Under the pieces are notes generated by a model. The model did not search any database, was not told the origin of the DNA, and saw only the letters and a list, made by a program, of their open reading frames with translations. A program made the position numbers and the translations under genes. 11,166 bases of DNA from an uncultured Burkholderiales bacterium (lineage in GTDB: Bacteria > Pseudomonadota > Gammaproteobacteria > Burkholderiales > Thiobacillaceae): positions 1-11,166 of the forward strand of contig CALAMX010000147.1 of the NCBI GenBank assembly GCA_937925755.1. Reading direction: 5' to 3'. This document shows positions 7,161-11,166 of the stretch, one piece after another (position 1 is the stretch's first letter; the number at the start of each line of letters is the position of its first letter).

Positions 7161-7391
7161 ACGGGCTGCGCCATGGGCTGCAGCGGGCCCTTGTCCACCA
7201 GTTCGCCGCCGAGGCGCTTGTGCACCTGATCGGCCACCAGACAAGAGCGAGACCAAGCCGGTTTCGCAGCCGAACTCGCTTCGCGCCGGGTGTGGCCTGG
7301 AGCCCGGGGTGAATTCCAGCCCGATGCAGCCCGTGCAGACCAGGTTGAGGGAATCTGGCTGCGGCGCGTGAGGCGGATGAGCGGGACGGGT
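7161..7391 (-). other. Unassigned sequence between the DUF190 gene and the PEP-CTERM tail
   Basis: This stretch of about 230 bases directly follows the DUF190 stop codon. One minus-strand frame reads DSLNLVCTGCIGLEFTPGS, later FGCETGLVSLLSGG (about 7344-7224). A different frame carries VADQVHKRLGGELVDKGP into the PEP-CTERM tail, so a frameshift near 7230 could join them as the body of one decayed secreted protein with a Cys-x-x-Cys. No family is recognised. No promoter, tRNA or repeat is evident. Confidence 0.4.
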
Positions 7392-7712
7392 CTACTCTGC
7401 GCCCGTGATGCCGCAGCGAACGGGATAGGTGAGATAGACCAGTTTCAACCCGGCCTGGCCGACACGGTCGATCAGCCGTTCGATCTTCTCGTCTTCTCCG
7501 AAGAACTCGACCGTCTCAGGTAACCTCCCCCCCAGTTCGAAGAAGCTGTCCTCAACCAGCCCATGCCGGCCGTAGCCGGCGCTGGCGCGGAAGACGCTGC
7601 CACCGGGTATGCCCTCCGCCTTGGCCTGCTCGAACAGCCATTCATGGATGGGGCGGCCGTCCTGCCGGGCGCCTTCCCTGACGAAGAATTGCACACAGAG
7701 TCCCTGGCTCAT
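7392..7712 (-). CDS. DUF190 family protein (PII-like), partner of CrcB
   Basis: A small soluble protein of 106 residues, the family's usual size. DUF190 proteins have a PII-like ferredoxin fold and are very often encoded next to CrcB fluoride channels, so a role in sensing or modulating fluoride export is plausible but unproven. Visible family features are the N-terminal strand LCVQFFVREG, the helix PIHEWLFEQAKAEGIPG (21-37), the strand-turn SVFRASAGYGRHG (39-51) and the C-terminal IERLIDRVGQAGLKLVYL. The start ATG lies one base after the crcB stop, with AGGGG (7718-7722) as ribosome binding site inside crcB, indicating tight co-translation. No dedicated terminator follows; the next is at 7008-7032. 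Confidence 0.88.
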   Translation of the reverse strand: MSQGLCVQFFVREGARQDGRPIHEWLFEQAKAEGIPGGSVFRASAGYGRHGLVEDSFFELGGRLPETVEFFGEDEKIERLIDRVGQAGLKLVYLTYPVRCGITGAE

Positions 7713-7713
7713 G

Positions 7714-8097
7714 TCATCCCCTCAACAGCTTGATGGTCAGCACGCCCAGGCCGGTCATGGCCAGGGAACCGGCCAGATGCAGGCCCATGGCGGCAAATGC
7801 CAGGCCGTACTGGGCGCGCGTGAGCAGGGTGAAAACCTCGGCGGAGAAGGTGGAGAAGGTGGTGAGTCCGCCGAGGAATCCGGTCACGACCAGCAATCGC
7901 CATTCCGGCGCGAGGCCCGGGTGCTGGGTGAACCAGGCAAGGGCCAGACCGATCAGGTAGCCGCCAAGCAGGTTCGCGGCGAGCGTGCCCAGGGGAATGG
8001 CGGGATAGACGGCGTTGAGGAGCAGGCCCAGCCCCCAGCGTAGCCACGCACCCAGGGCCGCACCGATGCCCACAGCGGCGAAGGCCGTCAGCGCCAT
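7714..8097 (-). CDS. crcB: Fluoride-specific channel CrcB/Fluc
   Basis: Inner-membrane fluoride channel that lets toxic fluoride leave the cytoplasm; members work as antiparallel dimers. The protein is 127 residues with four hydrophobic segments (about 4-28, 36-56, 66-92, 97-124). It has Arg20 in the GAWLRW motif, Asn42 in LGTLAANLLGG, and the hallmark GFLGGLTTFSTFS (73-85), whose Phe81 and Phe84 are the pore-lining phenylalanines and whose TTFS break holds the central sodium. The start is 6 bases after the lmwPTP stop and the stop is one base before the DUF190 start, so the three genes form a compact unit. The ribosome binding site is weak (GAAGAAG). I see no fluoride riboswitch upstream. 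Confidence 0.96.
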   Translation of the reverse strand: MALTAFAAVGIGAALGAWLRWGLGLLLNAVYPAIPLGTLAANLLGGYLIGLALAWFTQHPGLAPEWRLLVVTGFLGGLTTFSTFSAEVFTLLTRAQYGLAFAAMGLHLAGSLAMTGLGVLTIKLLRG

Positions 8098-8103
8098 GCT
8101 TCT

Positions 8104-8610
8104 TCACGCGGCCGAGACCGTCAGCCCGAGTTCCTGACGCAGGTGGTCCAGCAGGCCATCGGCGGCATCCTCCACCATGTCCAGCACCCGTTCGAAGCCG
8201 TCGCGGCCGCCGTAGTAAGGATCGGGCACTTCCTGGCCGTTGTAGCGCCGGCTAAAAGAGAGGAACAACCGCAGCCTGTGCCGGTGCTGTGGTGGGCACA
8301 GACGCTCGAGATGGCTGAGGTTGTCCCGATCCATGGCCAAGACGAGGTCGAAATCATGAAAGTCCTGAATGCCGACCTGGCGAGCGATCAAAGGCGAGAG
8401 GTCATATCCACGCGCCGCCGCAGCCTCCTGCGCCCGTCGGTCGGGTGGTTCGCCGACGTGATAGCCATGGGTGCCTGCCGAATCGACGCTGATCTGGTGT
8501 GCCAGACCTGCCTCGATGAGGCGCTGGCGCAAAACGCCCTCGGCCATCGGTGAGCGACAGATGTTGCCCATGCAGACAAGTAGGATCTGGATCTTGCGTT
8601 GTGGTCTCAT
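8104..8610 (-). CDS. Low-molecular-weight protein tyrosine phosphatase
   Basis: Cytoplasmic phosphatase of the LMW-PTP/arsenate-reductase fold that removes phosphate from protein tyrosines, in bacteria often those controlling exopolysaccharide export. With the chosen ATG it is 168 residues; the family is about 150-165. The P-loop VCMGNICRSP places nucleophile Cys13 and Arg19 (C-x5-R); SAGTHGY (44-50) and DPYYGG with general acid Asp130 complete the active site. No clear Shine-Dalgarno precedes ATG 8610. An in-frame ATG at 8628 with GGA just upstream would add MPSIFI and is an equally possible start. The frame stays open back to 8871, but that part is Arg/Cys-rich and not family-like. It is the first gene of the unit with crcB and DUF190; the true substrate is unknown, and no Wzc-type kinase gene is in the window. 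Confidence 0.93.
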   Translation of the reverse strand: MRPQRKIQILLVCMGNICRSPMAEGVLRQRLIEAGLAHQISVDSAGTHGYHVGEPPDRRAQEAAAARGYDLSPLIARQVGIQDFHDFDLVLAMDRDNLSHLERLCPPQHRHRLRLFLSFSRRYNGQEVPDPYYGGRDGFERVLDMVEDAADGLLDHLRQELGLTVSAA

Positions 8611-8652
8611 GATGAAAATCGACGGCATGTTCCGTATCGAGCGATAGCGGCG

Positions 8653-8681
8653 AGTATAGTGCCTCGCGTCACTGACGTCAG
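8653..8681 (-). promoter_or_regulatory. Sigma70-type promoter of the lmwPTP-crcB-DUF190 unit
   Basis: Minus strand: -35 CTGACG (8681-8676, 4 of 6), an exact 17-bp spacer, and -10 TATACT (8658-8653, 5 of 6). Transcription would start near 8646, which is 18 or 36 bases before the two candidate start codons of the phosphatase gene. The -35 overlaps the 8-bp palindrome TGACGTCA (8673-8680). This supports rejecting the long N-terminal extension of the phosphatase frame. Confidence 0.55.
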
Positions 8682-8902
8682 GGCAGCGCCTTGCAGACCG
8701 TACCGAAGGCGTCCCGCAGACCGTGCAGACTGAATCGCCGCGCGCGCAGCGGCGCTGGGGAATGCCCAGCATCTCACTGAGCGGGCCGCAGGCGACCCGC
8801 GACGAGCAGTCGTAGCGACGCGAGTTGCGACTGTGCCTCCGCCTGACATCCATCCCTGTCCAGGGTCGCAATGCCCTCCGCCGGATGCATGAGAGCGGGC
8901 CC
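8682..8902. other. Non-coding gap between uvrB and the lmwPTP promoter
   Basis: About 220 bases with no supported gene. GCAGACCGT occurs at 8693-8701 and 8716-8724 with a partial third copy following (8725-8730), and CGCCTT/AAGGCG (8687-8692, 8706-8711) could form a short hairpin. No T-rich terminator follows uvrB here, so uvrB may end by Rho or read through into the next unit. Confidence 0.5.
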
Positions 8903-11005
8903 TTAAGCCCGGCGGCGGGCTGCGCCTCTGACGCGGCGGGACGGGGGTACCGGTGTCGCTTGCCGAGCAGCGGGTAACCCCTCGTCTTCGACGACGCCGA
9001 AGAGCTGTTTTTTCAGGGCATGCAGCCGGTCGCGCAGGCTTGCTGCCTTCTCGAATTCCAGGTTGCGCGCCGCCTCTAGCATCTCGCGCTCTACTCGCTT
9101 GACCTCGCGCGTGAGCTCCTTTTCACTCATCAGCGTGTAGTCCGCCCGCGTCTGCTCTAGTTTGAGCGCCACGCGGCCTGCCTCGGTGTCGTACACCCCT
9201 TCGATGATGTCCTTGATCTTCTTCTGCACCCCGCGTGGAGTAATGCCGTGTGCCGCGTTGTAGGCCATCTGCTTCCTGCGCCGCCGCTCGGTCTCGTCGA
9301 TCGCCCGGCGCATGGAGTCGGTGATCGTGTCGGCGTAGAGGATGGCAGTGCCGTGGATGTGGCGGGCGGCGCGGCCGATGGTCTGGATGAGCGAGCGCTC
9401 CGAGCGCAGAAACCCCTCCTTGTCGGCATCCAGGATGGCCACGAGTGACACCTCTGGGATGTCCAGTCCCTCGCGCAGCAGGTTGATCCCGACTAAGACG
9501 TCGAAGACGCCCAGTCGCAGGTCGCGGATGATCTCCACCCGCTCGACCGTGTCGATATCCGAATGCAGGTAGCGCACCTTAATGCCGTGGTCGGCGAGGT
9601 ATTCGGTGAGGTCCTCGGCCATGCGCTTGGTCAGGGTGGTGACCATCACCCGCTCGTTGCGCGCCACCCGAAGGTGGATCTCGCTCATCAAGTCATCGAC
9701 CTGAGTCGCCACCGGGCGCACGATGACCTCCGGGTCCAGCAAACCCGTAGGTCGCACCACCTGCTCCACGACTTGCTGGGCGTGCTTCGCCTCGTAAGGC
9801 CCTGGCGTGGCGGAGACGAAAATGGTCTGCGGCATCATGCGTTCGAACTCGTCGAAGCGCAATGGCCGATTGTCCAGGGCGGAGGGTAGACGAAAGCCAT
9901 AGTCCACCAGGTTTTCCTTGCGCGCGCGATCGCCGCGATACATGCCGCCGATCTGCGGGATGGTCACGTGCGATTCGTCGATGAACATCACCGTGTCCGG
10001 CGGTAGATAGTCGATCAGTGTGGGGGGCGGTTCCCCGGGCCGCCGGCCCGACAGGTGCCGCGAGTAATTCTCGATGCCCTTGCAGAAACCGAGCTCGGCC
10101 AGCATCTCCAGGTCGAAGCGAGTGCGCTGCTCGAGGCGCTGCGCCTCCACCAGCTTGCCGTGCGCGTGGAACCAATTGAGCCGCTCCCTGAGCTCCTGCT
10201 TGATCGCCTCGATGGCGCGCAGCGTGGTCTCGCGCGGTGTCACGTAATGACTGGAAGGGTAGACCGTGAAGCGCGGCGCCTTGTGCAGCACCTGTCCAGT
10301 GAGCGGGTCGAACAGGCGAATCGACTCCACCTCGTCGTCGAACAGCGTGATGCGCACAGCCGTCTCAGCATGCTCGGCCGGGAAGATGTCGAGCACGTCG
10401 CCGCGCACGCGGAATGTGCCGCGTTTGAACTCCAATTCATTGCGCTGATATTGCATCTCCGCCAGTCGGCGGATGATCGCCTGCTGGCTGATGCGGCTGC
10501 CCTGCTGCAGATGCAAGATCATGTTGTGATAATCCGCCGGGTCGCCGATGCCGTAGATGGCCGAAACGGTGGCGACGATCACCACGTCGCGCCGCTCCAG
10601 GATCGCCTTGGTGGCGGATAAGCGCATCTGTTCGATGTGCTCGTTGATGCTCGAGTCCTTCTCGATATAGAGGTCGCGCGCCGGGACATAGGCCTCGGGC
10701 TGGTAGTAGTCGTAATAGGAGACGAAGTACTCCACCGCATTGTCCGGGAAGAACTCGCGAAACTCGGCGTAGAGCTGGGCCGCCAGCGTCTTGTTCGGCG
10801 CCATGACGAAGGCCGGCCGCCCGAGCCGAGCGATGACGTTGGCCATGGTGAATGTCTTGCCCGAGCCGGTGACCCCGAGCAGGGTCTGGTAGCGTAATCC
10901 CCGTTCGATACCATCGACCAGGCGCGCGATAGCCTCCGGCTGATCACCAGCGGGGGGATAGGGCTGATTCAGTCGGAAAGGGCTATGGGGGAAAGTGACA
11001 GTCAC
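8903..11005 (-). CDS. uvrB: UvrABC excision nuclease subunit B
   Basis: Damage-verifying helicase-like subunit of nucleotide excision repair; it is loaded by UvrA2 and recruits UvrC for incision. The protein is 700 residues; typical is 660-700. Walker A is GVTGSGKT (44-51). The damage-probing beta-hairpin region begins at YYDYYQPEAYVP (97-108). VRGDVLDIFPAE (200-211), Walker B region MFIDESH (340-346), FVSATPGPYE (396-405), INLLREGLDIPE (507-518) and motif VI QTIGRAAR (541-548) follow. The C-terminal UVR domain (about 627-665, EKELTREVKRVEREMLEAA then NLEFEKAASLRDRL) contacts UvrC. The final 20 or so residues are a basic, Pro/Arg-rich tail. The start is GTG (11005-11003), a few residues longer than usual; no good Shine-Dalgarno is seen. 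LexA control cannot be judged: no clear SOS box is visible upstream. Confidence 0.98.
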   Translation of the reverse strand: MTVTFPHSPFRLNQPYPPAGDQPEAIARLVDGIERGLRYQTLLGVTGSGKTFTMANVIARLGRPAFVMAPNKTLAAQLYAEFREFFPDNAVEYFVSYYDYYQPEAYVPARDLYIEKDSSINEHIEQMRLSATKAILERRDVVIVATVSAIYGIGDPADYHNMILHLQQGSRISQQAIIRRLAEMQYQRNELEFKRGTFRVRGDVLDIFPAEHAETAVRITLFDDEVESIRLFDPLTGQVLHKAPRFTVYPSSHYVTPRETTLRAIEAIKQELRERLNWFHAHGKLVEAQRLEQRTRFDLEMLAELGFCKGIENYSRHLSGRRPGEPPPTLIDYLPPDTVMFIDESHVTIPQIGGMYRGDRARKENLVDYGFRLPSALDNRPLRFDEFERMMPQTIFVSATPGPYEAKHAQQVVEQVVRPTGLLDPEVIVRPVATQVDDLMSEIHLRVARNERVMVTTLTKRMAEDLTEYLADHGIKVRYLHSDIDTVERVEIIRDLRLGVFDVLVGINLLREGLDIPEVSLVAILDADKEGFLRSERSLIQTIGRAARHIHGTAILYADTITDSMRRAIDETERRRRKQMAYNAAHGITPRGVQKKIKDIIEGVYDTEAGRVALKLEQTRADYTLMSEKELTREVKRVEREMLEAARNLEFEKAASLRDRLHALKKQLFGVVEDEGLPAARQATPVPPSRRVRGAARRRA

Positions 11006-11029
11006 GTTAAAATCGCGCCTAACGAAACG

Positions 11030-11166
11030 CTGAAGAAATCGTCACGAGCGGGCGAAGGGCAAGGCGCCCGGAGCGCAGGATGCGAGAAAACGAGCCGAAG
11101 GCGAAGTTTCGGCGAAGCCAAAACGAGCCGAAGGCGAAGTTTCGGCGAAGACTCACATGAGCGCAG
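11030..11166. repeat. Probable dispersed intergenic repeat element upstream of uvrB
   Basis: Non-coding sequence beginning near GCTGAAGAAATCGTCACGAG, just upstream of the uvrB start, and running to the window edge. It contains GGGCG/CGCCC (11050-11054, 11065-11069) as a potential hairpin and then a tandem repeat. From memory this sequence type recurs between genes in several beta- and gammaproteobacterial genomes; that recollection is not verified here. It may hold or displace the uvrB promoter, for which I see no clear -10/-35. Confidence 0.5.
11087..11150. repeat. Two perfect 31-bp tandem copies, 33-bp period
   Basis: Copies at 11087-11117 and 11120-11150 are identical, separated by CC. 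Each begins AAAACGAGCCGAAGG and ends GTTTCGGCGAAG. Each contains an inverted repeat GCCGAA/TTCGGC (11094-11099 with 11108-11113; second copy 33 bases later), able to form a 6-bp stem with an 8-base loop. Confidence 0.9.

Noticed and set aside
6788..7312. 174-codon plus-strand open frame across the phoX promoter, terminator and PEP-CTERM remnant
   Set aside because: It runs through a clear terminator stem and a regulatory gap, and its product resembles nothing; the minus-strand reading explains the sequence better.
8098..8660. Fluoride riboswitch controlling crcB
   Set aside because: The gap before crcB is 6 bases and the leader before the phosphatase gene is under 40 bases, too short, with no motif match seen.
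8611..8871. N-terminal extension of the tyrosine phosphatase frame
   Set aside because: Arg/Cys-rich and unlike the family, and it contains a good promoter for the gene; only the short extension to 8628 remains possible.
1..11166. CRISPR arrays, tRNA or rRNA genes, insertion sequences
   Set aside because: No spaced direct-repeat array, cloverleaf, rRNA-like stretch or transposase coding region was found anywhere in the window.

Overview
The window looks like chromosomal DNA of a GC-rich Gram-negative proteobacterium. The pyrG-kdsA-eno order, the style of the UvrB and CTP synthase proteins, and PEP-CTERM surface-protein tails suggest a betaproteobacterium (Rhodocyclales- or Nitrosomonadales-like). 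A related gammaproteobacterium cannot be excluded. Every gene I can support lies on the minus strand, so the biological reading order runs from high to low coordinates. The many long plus-strand open frames are antisense shadows caused by GC-rich codon use.

In reading order, the right edge (about 11030-11166) is non-coding and holds a 33-bp-period tandem repeat inside what looks like a dispersed intergenic element. Next comes uvrB (nucleotide excision repair, GTG start). A 220-290 bp non-coding gap with a good sigma70-type promoter follows. It leads into a compact three-gene unit: a low-molecular-weight protein tyrosine phosphatase, the fluoride channel crcB and a DUF190 (PII-like) protein, spaced by 6 and 1 bases.

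The middle section (3900-7390) is the accessory-looking part. It holds phoX, a Tat-exported PhoX/DUF839 alkaline phosphatase, with a candidate PHO box and -10 element upstream. Downstream of phoX, after a 9-bp-stem hairpin, lies a gene for a small secreted PEP-CTERM protein that is broken by one frameshift in its signal peptide and two in-frame stops. Upstream of phoX is a second, more degraded PEP-CTERM tail. Both tails are followed by matching 3' untranslated sequence and nearly the same Rho-independent terminator, so phoX is flanked by two related 3'-end modules. The upstream module now probably ends transcription of the lmwPTP-crcB-DUF190 unit.

The left part is the housekeeping operon pyrG-kdsA-eno. 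pyrG and kdsA overlap by 4 bases, and eno follows after 71 bases with its own ribosome binding site; its last roughly 13 codons lie beyond the window edge. KdsA carries all four metal ligands of the metal-dependent KDO8P synthase class. I see no evidence of an entirely new multi-gene system. The most unusual material is the decayed, duplicated PEP-CTERM material around phoX and the unassigned sequence at 7161-7391.
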